From Hydractinia symbiolongicarpus (lineage: Eukaryota > Cnidaria > Hydrozoa > Anthoathecata > Hydractiniidae): 64,000 bases of DNA. A model generated the notes under the pieces. That model was given only the letters and a program-made list of their open reading frames with translations, ran no database searches and was not told the DNA's origin. Shown here piece after piece: positions 11,966-48,659 of the stretch. How positions within the stretch are numbered: position 1 is the stretch's first letter; the number at the start of each line of letters is the position of its first letter. The stretch lies in assembly GCF_029227915.1 (NCBI RefSeq), contig NC_079886.1:5272001-5336000 (forward strand), read 5' to 3'. Both the position numbers and the translations under genes were made by a program.

Positions 11966-12387
11966 CAGTTCAGGAGATGACACTAAAAGGGAAACGGTTT
12001 CCCATGTTTTATAGTGAAATTCCCATGTCATATAGGGAAATGGTTTTCCATATAGATAGAAAACCGTTTCCTAAACTAATTATTTTGATTTTAATTTAAG
12101 TTTTCTTTTTGGGAAACCGTTACCCATTCTCAGAACCATTTTAAGGAATTGTGGAAAGAGGCTACGATAATTTTTTTTTTGTCGGTGAAAATTTGCGGGA
12201 AAATATTCCCTTTCTATTGGTTAAAAATTTGTAGTGCGCTTCTTAACCAGCTCATGCGCAGATTCCTTTTTATTTTGGTGGTTTCCTATTGCCGTATTTC
12301 TGGCCTGTTTAGGGTAACGGTTTCCCAAATGGGAAACTGTTTCCCAGATGGGTAGTGGTTTCCCTTTTTGACTCAACTCCTGAACTG
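11966..12387. mobile_element. MITE-like element with CAGTTCAGGAG ends (422 bp)
   Basis: Left CAGTTCAGGAGATGACAC then AAAAGGGAAAC; right inverted CAGTTCAGGAGTTGAGTC then AAAAAGGGAAAC. The interior is studded with GGTTTCCCA/TGGGAAACC-like motifs in both orientations. No clear target duplication was found, so the exact ends and superfamily are open. Confidence 0.6.
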
Positions 12388-12524
12388 CTGAACTGATATA
12401 TCAATGCATGATAGCCAACCTGGTGCAAAGTAACAATTTATTTTAGCTATTAAGTTAAACATCCTTCACAGTTAATTTCTTTCCAATCCTGTTAAAACAC
12501 ACTACTCTATTTTTAATGTTTATT

Positions 12525-12795
12525 ATGCATGTGGTGCTGCGCTTAGTCAATATAACTCTCAAACTTTGTGCAGGAGACTGGGGTTTGATTCCCCTTGGTG
12601 GCAATTCAATATGGGCAAGTAAATGTTACAATAGCCCCCAGTTAGCCCTTTTAAGCCAAATGAGGGAAATTGGGGAGATGTACACTGTGTGCGTTGTTAG
12701 ATGTTGTAGAAGTTTTCTGGTAGAGGGCAGACTCTCATTTGGTCTAGCTCAAATTAAGCATTAAATACTCTAGGACTCCCCATCTAAGCTGTGGC
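12525..12795 (+). mobile_element. SINE-like dispersed repeat with a B-box-like motif
   Basis: GGGGTTTGATTCCCC at about 12574-12588 resembles a tRNA T-arm with a polymerase III B box. The body (12600-12795) is found again in inverted orientation at about 61031-61235 and in part near 9725-9865. Three dispersed copies of a non-coding, tRNA-headed sequence suggest a SINE. The A box and tail are not clear. Confidence 0.5.
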
Positions 12796-13227
12796 CTCTC
12801 CTGAACCATCTTAAATGGTTCTTATTAAGTGGCAAAATTGAGACTTCGGTTGTTTAAAAAAAATTAAGCTTTAGGCTGTTTTTTTTTTCTTTTTGCAGTA
12901 TATCCCTATTTTGTTATCCCCACCTAAGCCTGATTCACACTTGCTTGCGTCTGCGTTGTGTCTGCGTCAATCTTGCGCACTGTGTGAACATGAATGAAGT
13001 TAGTGACACAAGAGCGATGCAACGACATAAGAATACAAAAATTTTTATCTTGTGTCGTTGCTTTGCTCTTGCTTCACTCTTTCGGCATATTTTTATAATC
13101 TGAACTCAAAAACGCAATGTGCACAAGAAGCGCAAAGAGATTTTTGGAGAAAAAAAAATTAAAAAAAAAAATTTGCTGAGAGAATTGAAATAAAGTCAAA
13201 ATCAAGGCAACTGAAAAAGAGCAAAAA

Positions 13228-13365
13228 ATGAGTGAAGCAGTTAAAAAATGCCCTGTGTTATATAATAAACAAGACAAAATTTTTAAAGATAAAAAACTTG
13301 CTTGGGAGGATGTAGCCAAAGAAGTAAACTTCTTAATTGGAAACAATTTTTTTAAAAATACTTAA
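13228..13365 (+). pseudogene. MADF-domain fragment of the Harbinger element
   Basis: The 45-codon frame starts MSEAVKKCPVLYNKQDK and continues with KLAWEDVAKEVN. It shows the MADF pattern: a helix, then P-x-LY, then W-E-x-x-A near the end. In Harbinger transposons a separate Myb/SANT or MADF protein helps DNA binding and nuclear import of the transposase. The frame stops after about half of a domain, so it is truncated. Confidence 0.6.
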
Positions 13366-13429
13366 TTTTTAGCAATCATAAGATTTCTCGAAAAAGATTC
13401 ATTGTTTAATCGTATTCCTTAAGACAGTT

Positions 13430-14733
13430 CCAAATGACAGAACATGTTTCATTTATTGCTAATCGTTGATTTTGCAATCCGAAATGAAAAGTTAAGAGAT
13501 TGTTGACTTCCACCAGAAGCAATATAATGTAGAGTAAGACAAAGTCTTTCTGCTGCTGATATACAGTACAGTCTGAATAAAATCTACCGCGGACGCGAAA
13601 CTCGCATGAATAGTTACACAGAACAATAACATTGCAATAGCTTTTGTTTTTTTAAGAAAATAATTGCCTCACTGATAAACAATGACCCCACGCGATTGAT
13701 TGTTTAATCACAATAAGTTGCAAGATCAATTTTAGCAATCTATTTTGCGCAAACTCTTTTGAAAATTTTAATTGCAGTAATTAAGTTTTTTTAGATCGCA
13801 TTTTAAAAGTTTAAAAATGAAAAGCAGCGATAGCAATGTTTTTTTTAATCGCATTTTAAAAGTTTAAAAATGAATAGCGGCGATAGAAATGTTTTTTAGA
13901 TCGCATTTTAAAAGTTTAAAAACGAAAAGCGGCGATAAAAAAATTTTTTTAGATCGCATTATAAAAGTTAAAAAACGAAAAGCGGCGATAGAAATGTTTT
14001 TTTAGATCGCATTTCAAAAGTTTAAAAACGAAAAGCATTTAATAGTTGTGAACAATGCTTCTCGTATGTTTCTTAGATTAAACGCGCTGGAATCTTTTTG
14101 AGTAATTAAATCAACAATACATTCTCGCGCAATGTATTATAAAACTTGCGAAAGATTTTTATTATTTAATTACTTCACGCTAATACTTAGGGAATAGCTT
14201 ATCAATACATTTACACAATGCATCTTTGCATTGTGTAAATGTAAGCATTGTTTTTAACACGCAAATATAAACTCGCAAAACGCTCAAGGGATTTAATTAT
14301 AACAAAAAACAAATGACTGCAGTCCTCCAACAAAGGTGTAATATTAGCGTGTACGTGGTAGATTACATTCAGACTGTACTGTAGCTTTACTAAATTATGT
14401 GTCTTTCTTCAATATTGCTGGTCCTACAATTTCTAGCAGGTACTTTAAAGATTCGGGAGACATTCGCATGTACCTGAAACGACAAAAAAATCCTTAATTA
14501 TTAAAAAGTTTAAACTCTCAATCCCCTAAAGCCATTTCTTGTACTAAAGTATGATAGACACTGTGTTCTTCTCTTTGCCTGTAAATTTCTCTAACCCAAA
14601 GTGATCTGTTCTTTCGTTTCCTTTCAGCTATTCTACAGAATCTTTGTTTCAAAAGTAAATAGCTCAAAAAAATCAATGCTTCTTTACTATCCATATTGCT
14701 TAAGTTTTTTGTGTAAGTGTGAACGGCTTGCAT
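13430..14733 (-). pseudogene. HARBI1-like Harbinger transposase remnant, split by a MITE
   Basis: Read on the minus strand: 14733-14518 gives a basic N-terminal part ending REEHSVYHTLVQEMALGD; about 14476-14390 gives RYMRMSPESLKYLLEIVGP and ends KKDT; after the MITE, 13563-13470 gives SAAERLCLTLHYIASGG and FRIAKSTISNK. These match in order the N-terminal helical and HTH segments of HARBI1-type nucleases. There are in-frame stops (after ALGD, after KKDT, after ISNK), a frame slip around the insertion site, and no catalytic DDE part. It is non-functional. Confidence 0.75.
13564..14381. mobile_element. Tc1/mariner-type MITE, family 2 (818 bp)
   Basis: Inverted ends CAGTACAGTCTGAATAAAAT and CAGTACAGTCTGAATGTAAT are flanked by TA (13562-13563, 14382-14383). 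The ends differ from family 1 after the first ~9 bases. Yet 13793-14040 holds five copies of the same ~51-bp unit (GATCGCATTTTAAAAGTTTA, then GCGGCGATAGAAATG). A 15-bp-stem hairpin (CATTTACACAATGCA/TGCATTGTGTAAATG) lies at about 14208-14241. It is inserted inside the Harbinger transposase remnant. Confidence 0.85.
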
Positions 14734-15045
14734 TTTTCTTGCTTCACTCTTGCGTTCCCCTTAAAGCAGCTGCTACAGTGCATCCGTATTTCACGGCACA
14801 GACGCAGACACAAACAAGTGTGAATCAGGATTTACCGCAAACCATGGTTCTCTAGTTCACCTAATATAACCGAGACAGAGAAACTACCTGTTTACTCATC
14901 TCATAAAGTTCTATTTAATTGTAAATTAATTAGATTGTAAACTTCTTATTTCAAGTAGTTAGTGTCCACATATTTTTTATTTTGTATTTAGAATCTAAAA
15001 CTCACTTAATCCAAGGTGAAAATGGTGGAATGATTTTGTTATCAG

Positions 15046-39709
<24,664 letters not shown>

Positions 39710-41193
39710 AGGATAGTTGGAAAGAATTGATGGAATGGGTGAACATTCTTTAGAAGATTGTGACATTATATATAATTAATTTTCACATTTTATTCGAATA
39801 CTTAAAACATTTTTGAAGGAGAACAACGTTTGTGTAATAAGAGAAGTTACTGTAGTTTGCATCGTAGCTAGTTAGTAAGCATTTAATAGTTGCTATGATG
39901 TTAGAAGTTCGTGTACTGCTATCTTGTTGTTTATTTGGAGATTGAAAGTTTTTGACAATTCCTATATATAAAGTCTGTTGACATTAGCAGTGAGCTTTGA
40001 CATTTTTGAAGCGTGTGATTACTTCATTGGTATAAACTTTAAAATTTAACCTTTATTTCAATAGTTTTCTAAGATTGTAGTTAGATGTTATACAGGGTTG
40101 GTGTGTGTTAGTTGTATGGCGTCTGTTAGATCAAGAAAATTAAGTAACAACATACCTTCAAAAACATTGAAGAAAGTCAGGGTTATTCACTAAAATTTTA
40201 AGAAACAAAGCTTATACATATTTAATATGAGCAATCTTTCTGGCAGATGCTCTGTAGTTATATACACAGGCTTTTTTGATAAGAATAGTGTTTTATTCGT
40301 TTCAGCCTAAATATTTTTAATTTTTTAACCAATATCAGCCTCATATATTCTTAAAACGTTCTTAGCATGTCGAGAACATTTTATCAGCCTAAATTATAAT
40401 AAGCTTGCTATAATTTGATTTAATTTGTGGTGGACCTGTTAAGTGTTGATTCGAACGGATAAGGAAGGTCAGTTTTTATCCAATAATGAGATTTTGTGCA
40501 TGTTTCTACAGCAACAAGTGAAACAACTTGAGGGAACCAAGACTTTCTCTACCTTTCACAAACTAAGGCCTGACGCCCAGCAAATGCATATTGTTTATTC
40601 AAAAAAGGTGCAGAAAGCTAATAAATCCAGTGGAAAATATTATTTGATTAACACATGTTTCTTGACTCGTTTCTCTATTTATGGAAGTATTTCTTTTTAG
40701 CGTTAATGTTCGTACAAGCTGGAAATATCATAAGCTTCCCAGGAATCGAGAAGGAGAGTTTTAATAAGCACACTAGTTGTGAATGTTTTTTGTTACAAAT
40801 TAGAGTTATAAAAAATTAAAATAGAATGGAAATAAAACATAATTTATTTAACTATTTCTTGTCTTGATTAATATTTATTTCTCTTGTTATATTTAATACT
40901 AAGTTATGATTTATTTTGTGCTTATGTAAATATTCGAAATAAAAAAATGTTGAAAAATTTCTGTTTTCGGAGAATTTTTGTTGCTGTTTTGTCCGTATCC
41001 ATGTTTTATGGAGAGATTATTTATTAAGTGTGGTCACTCCCGAATCCTCAAAAATCCTTGACGTTATGTCTACTATTTTACAAAAGTGACTCAATCATAG
41101 CTAACCAGCCATGGACAAAAATTTCTGTAGAACATCCAGTTCTTTTCTGCTGCACTGTTGTGCTTTCGTTTTAAAGGATATAAGACAGGAAGA
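39710..41193. other. Intergenic between SHOC1 and HACL1
   Basis: It should hold the SHOC1 3' UTR and the HACL1 promoter. The nearest clear AATAAA after the SHOC1 stop is at about 40832, with another at about 40942. The open frame 40443-40700 (TTG start, containing QQQVKQLEGTKTF) has no recognised match. An acceptor-like AAGACAG lies directly upstream of the HACL1 ATG and could be a 5'-UTR or trans-splice acceptor; this is speculative. Confidence 0.5.
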
Positions 41194-44100
41194 ATGGACG
41201 GTGCATCTATCCTTGCAAGGTCTTTGGTAGATCAAGGTGTTGAGTACATGTTTGGTATTGTTGGTATTCCAGTAATTGAGGTTGCCATCGCAGCACAGCA
41301 AGTGGGAATAAAATATATCGGAATGAGAAATGAGCAAGCTGTATGTTGAAATTTAAATTTTTATTAAATCTTTCCCTACTTTAAGTTTCATATGTAATGC
41401 TCACATTAGACCTTCCCGAGTAAACACATATTTAGCAAAATAAATTTCAGTAAGCCCCTCTTTCTAATACGCACCCACTCTTAAACAGAAGTCCAGTCTG
41501 ATTTATTTGAGTTTTTTTTCTAAAATTTAGGTTTTTTTTCCTTGAACATTATTATTTATGCGGTGAAGGGAACAAGGGACTGCCTGTATCATTTGTCTGT
41601 ATATATTTGACAGAGATTCTAATTACTTTTTTAATTAACCTGGCAGTGCACCTTCTTTCTTTAGGCAAGTTATGCAGCATCGGCAATTGGTTATTTAACA
41701 AACAGGTATTTAGCAAACCAATTTCTTAACAGATTCTTTGCTCTGGTTTGGCGAGCTATTTTAAATGTGCAAAATATGTAAGTTTACATGTGTTCTTCAT
41801 AGACCTGCTGTTTGTTTGGTTGTATCAGGTCCTGGATTAATACATGCTTTAGCTGGAATGGCGAATGCAAAGGAGAATTGTTGGTAAGTACGCTAAAATT
41901 GTGTGATATGTCATAATTATTTATGTAGAATAGTTTCTCATTTTTCATTGCTGTTGTTATTGGTAGTCGTACATCTGTTGAATATGAAATTTAATTTGCA
42001 CTAAGTTAACAAATTCACTACATAACATGTAAACAGTTACCCATTCTTATGCTGAGTCACTTTAGACCCAGTCAGTGGATTCTGTGCATACTGTAATAGA
42101 CTGCCATATCAGTAAGGAATAAAGTCTGAGAATTCTTGCACTGGAAGTAAACATTCATTGGGCCATCCATATTGCTTGTGACTTTGTTTTTGTGTTACAA
42201 GGTATTTATGTATCAATGGTATTCTTTCAGGCCTCTCCTTGTTGTTGGTGGATCAGCTGACACAAGTCAGGAAGAAATGGGTGCATTTCAAGAATTACCG
42301 CAAGTAGAAGCTGCTAGACCATATTGTAAATTTTCTGCCAGACCAAGCTTAATAGAAGATTTGCCATTTTATGTTGAAAAGGTTGAAATCTACATCATGT
42401 AGTTACGTTTCAGAAGGATATATGAAGGAGTGCTTACAGTATAAACATCGATATTTAAGTTTTGTGTTTATTGTTTTTAATATCACTTAAAATGTGATGT
42501 GAAAATTCTTCCAAACCTCATTCTTAGGCAATGCGTTACAGTATACAAGGCCGACCTGGTGTTTCGTACATAGATCTCCCTGGAGAGATGATCAGAAGTA
42601 CGGTTAAAGATGATACTAAAATAAAGTAAGTTTAGTTTAACAGATCAGCTTTATCCTTGTATCCACGAAAGTGCTGAGAAAAGGTAATACCCCTCTTTGA
42701 TATTGTTATACAGGTGGGTTTGCGCCACACCAGATCCTGTCAGGATGTGTGTACCGAAACAGAACATTCACGAGGCTTTAAATCTATTAAGAGCAGCAAA
42801 GAGACCCCTAATAATAGTTGGAAAAGGTGAGTGTTCCTTTAAAACTGATGGATTTTTATATTCATTTGATTCCCTGTGTGCTAAGATAGTTGTTCTTCAT
42901 CTCTCTTATTTAACTGACACGATGTGGAAGTATTACACAGTTTATTTTTGAATTATAGGCGCTGCACATGCTAATGCTGAACATGTTTTAACAAGGTTTG
43001 TTGAGCAAACTGGTATTCCGTTTCTGCCGACACCAATGGGGAAGGGTGTTATATCGGATTATCATCCACAGTGCGTTTCAGCTGCTAGGTCAAGGTGAGG
43101 CTGCTGGTTTATTCTCTCCTACCAATTGCAATAATTAAAATGCCTATAATGACCAACTATATTTTTCTCGCAAAGAAAGAGCATTTGATGTACCTTTTCA
43201 ACTTTCATTTCTTTCAGGGCATTGTTAAGAGCTGACGTCATTTTACTAGTTAGTGCCAGATTGAATTGGATGTTACATTTCGGATTACCACCTCGTTTCA
43301 ATCGGAATGTACTAATTATACAGGTTTGTATCCAATCCATACTACTTGCTAAGTTAGTATGGATTATGTCTTCAGAAAAGTCATAGCTACCAATATACAG
43401 TAAAACTTTCCTAAAGTGGACATCCACTAAAGCTGTCATGGATATTTTTTCAATTGACCTCCATAAGGCGAAAATTAGTAGATATTCACTTCTTTTGTTT
43501 ACTTCTGTCCAAAACTTTTTTCACGACAGTTGTATGTTCATTTGTAATATTAGTTATAAAATTATAAATGGAAGACTCTCGCAATTCTTTCTTGAAGTCT
43601 TCCATTTTTTTTAATTCTATTCTTGCTTAACCAGATGACTTTTCTCAAAGTAATTACTTTGAAAAAATTTCAGATCAAACTTCTTCTAAGCAGACAAAAC
43701 ATATGGTAGTGACCATATGTTTTTGACGACTTTCTATTACTTTTTGTGGCTTTGCGAAAGCTATTCTTGATACAAGGTTTACTTAATGAAACATAATTTG
43801 AAAAATCGTTACTTTGATATAACAATACATAAATATACGTGAACAAAACCTTTTACATTTGTAAAATCTTTATTTACATCTTTATCGTCTTTGGAGACGT
43901 CGCACAAATTTGGGAAGACCAGGAAATAGCAAACTATCACTCGTCACAATTTAAGGGCTCCACAACTTGTTTTTCATACTGGTGAAGACAATAACTGTAT
44001 TCCTGTACTAAAGCACTCGACCTGTTGTTTAACGACGGGCCATTCGACTAGTGTATAATAAAAGCAGGGAAAAAAACTTGGTTTTGTTATGTGTGCATTT

Positions 44101-47100
44101 ACACAAAAAAGGAGGTTGAAGAGGCGAAAAATAAGAATCAAGGAACTTCAATTACATGAAGTTTTTTGTAAGGTGGCAATATTTTTAAATTTATTACACA
44201 GAAATTTCCTTTAAAAGAACTGGCTGTCTAATAAAAAGAGGTAGGTCGATTTGCGATTTGGAGGTGTTAAATAAATTATGGGCTGTAAAATAAAATTATT
44301 GTTGCCCTTACAATTCGGTTAAAAACACAGCTTGGTCTATATATAATTAAGAGATTAGTACGTTGGTGACGTCACACTTGCAATAGCGATTAGTTAGTAA
44401 AACCCTTTTTTGGAGAGAAAGGAATATTTTAGATTGTTTAAAATCTTTTTTAATTAAACTCCTGTAAAGATGATTCATACACTGTTTTAGATTGATATAT
44501 GTCCAGAAGAACTTGGCAACAATGTACCTACAAGCGTGTCGTTGTGTGGTGGTGTCTGTGCAGTCAGTGAACAGGTGAGCGTGTAGTTGTAATTAATTCA
44601 TATTACTGGTTTCGCGAATAAAACACAGTATTTCTCGTGGTGTTAAAGTTTGCGATTTTAAACTTTAGATTTGTTCATTCGTCAGTATCTTTTCTAGCTC
44701 TTTATTAAAATTGAATAAACGATATAGAAGTTAAGAAAACTCCATTTGCATGTCTATTTCTTCTAGATGCTCGCGGCGATACTTTTTGTTTCAATCCAAA
44801 CTCAACAAGTATTTTTTCTAAACGTCAGTTTAAAAGGTAAAAATGCCTAAACCCTAAATGGATCTTTTTTTGCCATGTTTCACTTTATATTTATCTATTA
44901 GGCACGCATGGTAACCACACCTTAAAACTCTCCAATTCTCCTCAAGAATCCTTTAAAAGTTGATTTTTAACAATTTTTCCACAAAATCTCCTTAATCTTA
45001 ATTTACCAAACTGCTGCATGTTTTTATATTCAAAGTGCATAGAAATTTTACGTTGCTACAACTAATTTGTTTCATCACCTTTAACATCTCCTTATATATT
45101 CCCAATTTGTTGGAAAAAATATAAAAATATATTCATTTTATATCATTATTTTCGTTATTTTTATGAAAACACCGCCATCTTTTTAAAAAAGGTTGAAAAT
45201 TCTTATCAAAAGTTCCCGAATTCTTTTCAAATATAACTCTATAAGTTTTTCATCGTATTGCAGAGAGTGCATACTCATGTTTGTTTGCGGTGTACGAGGC
45301 CAAAAAATCTGATGATATATTTATTGCATGTCAAAACATGCGAAAAGCAAATATTGTTATAAATACAAAGTATTTGCATGAGAATAATATCGAAAAATAC
45401 CTTTAAACCTCAACACGACCACTTTTAAAATGGCCTTCACTATGGTGGTCCTAATCTCCTCATGTTCCGACATGTCAGGGCTTTAAAGAACTCTGATTGG
45501 TTCGTGAAAATCAGATTTCGGTTTACTACACGAAAATGGCCAAAACCAAGTCATTAAAAATACTTTGGATTTGTTGTCTGCAGCTTGAAGATTTCGTACA
45601 GGTTTAGCGCGATCCGTTATGTTGTCAGAAAAACAAACAGACAACTAGCATTATCAAAGCAGTTGATGACATCTTGGTTCATTTTTTTTAGTTATTGCAA
45701 GAATATTCTGCACTCTACCCGTCGTGTGACGTTGAGAGTTTGTATCAAAAATGGTGGCAAGAACTGCGAGTAAAAATTGACGAAAATAAACATAAAACAG
45801 AGGTATTGTGCATATATTTTTAAAACTTTGCACAATCCAAGTTGTGTTAACTTTTGTTGATGATACATTTGATACACTGGAAGGATGAACAAAAAGTGCT
45901 TGTGGACAGAATACGTGCAACTTTTAAAAATTATTAGTTGTTAGAACAGGGTGGCCACATCTCCTAAATTCTCTCAAATAACATAAAAAATGAAGACAAA
46001 ACAAAATCAGAAAAAACAAAAGGGTAAAAGGGTGTATCCTGTACACGCTCATTACAAGAAAAATACGGCCGCAAATAAAGGCTTCAAAATATAACCATGG
46101 TGTGTTTTTCGCAGGTCAGACTGTCTTTTTTCTCCTCACAGTTTTATTCTAACAATCCCTTTTATGTTTAGATGATGGTGGAGAGCAGTTCGATACCTAT
46201 GAATTTTTATAAAATGTACAGAGAGGTATGCATTTCTTTTATTTTTTTTTTCATCTCAAATTTGTTTTGCATAGTTCACATATTTAATAAGTTCATATAT
46301 ATTAACTAAAAAAAAGAGAAACTAAAAAATTCCACAATTGCATAACTCGGACGAAGACACGAGGGTTCAACATTCGAAGTGCAACTTTAAAAACTCTAAC
46401 GTTTTCTTTGTTCTTGATATAATCGGACAAATCACTCAGAGTAAATTAAACTTTTTTAGAAAATAAAGAATTATTATCATTGTGAAAAAGTTCCAACATA
46501 TATTTGCTATTAGTGTGTTCAACAGGATGATCCTGAAAAACTCTAGTAACTTCATAAAATTGAGTTAAAAATGACTATATTAAATTGAAGTCACTTCTAT
46601 ACGTGTCAATAACTTAGGTAACGGGAGATTATTTACCTAAAACTTCAACAAATTTCCAACATGAAAACTTTTTGGACTAGCTGTTAGCCCGTGGAAAATT
46701 GTAAGGGGGATCAGCCGTCATACATATTTCCCGCATCGCTATTTCATGCATCCTTGCGGCCCGTTATGTTAACAGACGGCAAGGATGTGTTGAATTAATA
46801 AAATTTAATTACACGGGGGTTGTTATATGATTATAGGTGCAATTATAATGGCGTTCTTGATTGCAAAACCCCCAGATTTTAAATTGGCTTTAGACAAAAG
46901 CAAATAAAAATACTTCAACTAAATTAAACCAACTAAAACCATCTTCTTCATAAGATGTGTATACAGACCTCCGAACATCATGACTTTCTTAAAATGCTAA
47001 ACAGCCAAAGCGAATACCTATTTCACACGTGAAAACAGATATGGAGTCTAACACGACTAATTTCCGTGATGTCAGTATGCGCAATATTGGTGATAGTTAC

Positions 47101-48639
47101 GAATCATCGTAAAGCAATCGTCGCAAATGTTCAAGTGAAGCCGAACGTTCATTCTATGGTCCTTTTGAAAGTATGGCCAAGAATTAAGTCTTGAATTGAG
47201 ATATGCTAAATTGGGATTGCAGATTTGAAATGTTTAGCATAAAGCACGTGGAAGCATGTGGAATACTTTATAACTCTACTCTAATAAAACTTTTGCTATT
47301 ACACAAATTGTAGATGCGTGCGTCTTCTCTTGCAGCTCAATAAAAAGCTTCCTGACGATTGTATAATTGTAAACGAGGGTGCTAACACCATGGATATTGG
47401 AAGAACCATGTTGCTGAATAAATTTCCCAGACATAGGTAATATTTCTTCCCGTTTTTAATCATTGATTAATAAATTACCTTCATCCAGCACAATGTGCTA
47501 CTTTTTAATGTTACTTCGACATATGTTAGACTGGATGCTGGTACGTTTGGCACAATGGGGGTTGGAGCTGGTTTTGCGATCGCTGCTGCATTAGTAAACG
47601 GGAAATCGGGAAAAAGAGTAGTTTGTATCCAAGGTGATAGCGCGTTTGGTTTTGGTGGTATGGAACTAGAAACAGCTGCCCGTTACAAATTACCGATCAT
47701 ATTTGTGATAGCAAACAATAATGGTATATACAACGGTCTGGATATAAACGCTTGGGAAGAAATGTTAAAAAATGCTGAACCCACCCAGTTACCCATCCTT
47801 ATTCCGCCAGTATCACTTAATCCTATAAATGATTACGAAAAGGTGATGCATGCATTCGGTTGCCCTGGTTACAGTGTCACCACAGTTGAAGAGCTTCATG
47901 ACAGTTTTACGAAGGCCTTCCAAGAGACTGTTGGGCCTTCATTAATACATATACATGTGGAATCAACGTCACAAAGAAAGAGTCAGGTGTGGGCTTCTTT
48001 CTATGTTTTTCTTTTTTCGTTCGTAGTTGAAATTTTGCTTTCGTGTAGTTAAATGTCTGTTTTCGTGTAGTTAAATGTCTGTTTTCGTGTAGTTAAATGT
48101 CTGTTTTCGTGTACTTAAATGTCTGTTTTCGTGTAGTTAAATGTCTGTTTTCGTGTAGTTAAATGTCTGTTTTCGTTTAGTTAAATGCCTGCTTTCGTGT
48201 AGTTAAATGTCTGCTTTCGTGTACTTTATTTGGACAAACTTTCGCGAGAGAAACTTTCGCGAATTCGCGATTTTTCACCATTTTCACGAAACTTTACCTG
48301 GCGAAAGTTTCTGAATTGCTTCAGTTGAAAATCTGCTTTCGTGTAGTTGAAAGTCTGCTTTCGTGTAGTTGAAAGTCTGCTTTCGTGTAGTTGAAAGTCT
48401 GCTTTCGTGTAGTTGAAAGTCTGCTTTCGTGTAGTTGAAAGTCTGCTTTCGTGTAGTTGAAAGTCTGCTTTCGTGTAGTTAAAAGTCTGTTTTCGTGTAG
48501 TTGAAAGTCTGCTTTCGTGTAGTTGAATAACCGCTTTCTTGTAGTCGAAAATTTTTGTGTAGTGTAGTCTGCCGGCATTTACTTTCTTATTTTGATTTCC
48601 TTTTAGGAATTCGACTGGTTAACTAAGTCAAAATTATAG
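41194..48639 (+). CDS. HACL1: 2-hydroxyacyl-CoA lyase 1 (peroxisomal)
   Basis: A ThDP-dependent enzyme that cleaves 2-hydroxyacyl-CoA to formyl-CoA and an aldehyde one carbon shorter, in peroxisomal alpha-oxidation (phytanic and 2-hydroxy fatty acids). Exons: 41194-41340, 41665-41705, 41803-41883, 42231-42381, 42528-42625, 42714-42826, 42959-43094, 43218-43323, 44491-44574, 45692-45802, 46172-46225, 47336-47436, 47530-47986, 48607-48639. Joined they give 570 residues (human about 578), with phases consistent. Landmarks: [12 protein letters not shown] with the cofactor-activating Glu at residue 47; [58 protein letters not shown]; and the ThDP/Mg motif GDSAFGF (443-449) with NNN (470-472). The end, DWLTKSKL, gives a canonical PTS1 signal SKL. 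An in-frame TTG at 41158 could extend the start, but the ATG at 41194 fits the family domain start best. Confidence 0.97.
48041..48545. repeat. 22-bp minisatellite in the last HACL1 intron, two blocks
   Basis: The unit reads CTGCTTTCGTGTAGTTGAAA plus GT. Block 1 (48041-48222) has ~8 units of a GTTAAAT variant; block 2 (48330-48545) has ~10 units of a GTTGAAA variant. The blocks are separated by ~100 bp with inverted AAACTTTCGCGA / GGCGAAAGTTT ends (about 48236-48311), which looks like a small inserted MITE. Confidence 0.93.
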
Positions 48640-48642
48640 TGT

Positions 48643-48648
48643 AATAAA
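48643..48648 (+). promoter_or_regulatory. Probable HACL1 poly(A) signal
   Basis: AATAAA begins only 3 nt after the HACL1 stop codon (TAG 48637-48639). If used, the 3' UTR would be only a few dozen nucleotides. Confidence 0.55.
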
Positions 48649-48659
48649 AAAAATGTAAA

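Larger units (their letters stand above)
12929..14830. mobile_element. Decayed PIF/Harbinger transposon
   Basis: Inverted ends CCTGATTCACACTTGCTTGC (12929 on) and CCTGATTCACACTTGTTTGT (14830 back) bound the region. Inside are a minus-strand HARBI1-like transposase remnant and a plus-strand MADF-type ORF. That two-gene, opposite-strand plan (nuclease plus DNA-binding partner) is known for Harbinger elements. A subterminal inverted repeat lies near 13008-13080. A mariner-type MITE (13564-14381) has inserted into it. TAA/TTA triplets flank the ends, but a direct 3-bp duplication is not certain. Confidence 0.8.

Noticed and set aside
48041-48545. CRISPR-like regular array
   Set aside because: Units are head-to-tail without unique spacers and lie in a eukaryotic intron; a minisatellite.
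48321-48578. Open frame with repeated [12 protein letters not shown] peptide
   Set aside because: It is a reading of the 22-bp intronic minisatellite.
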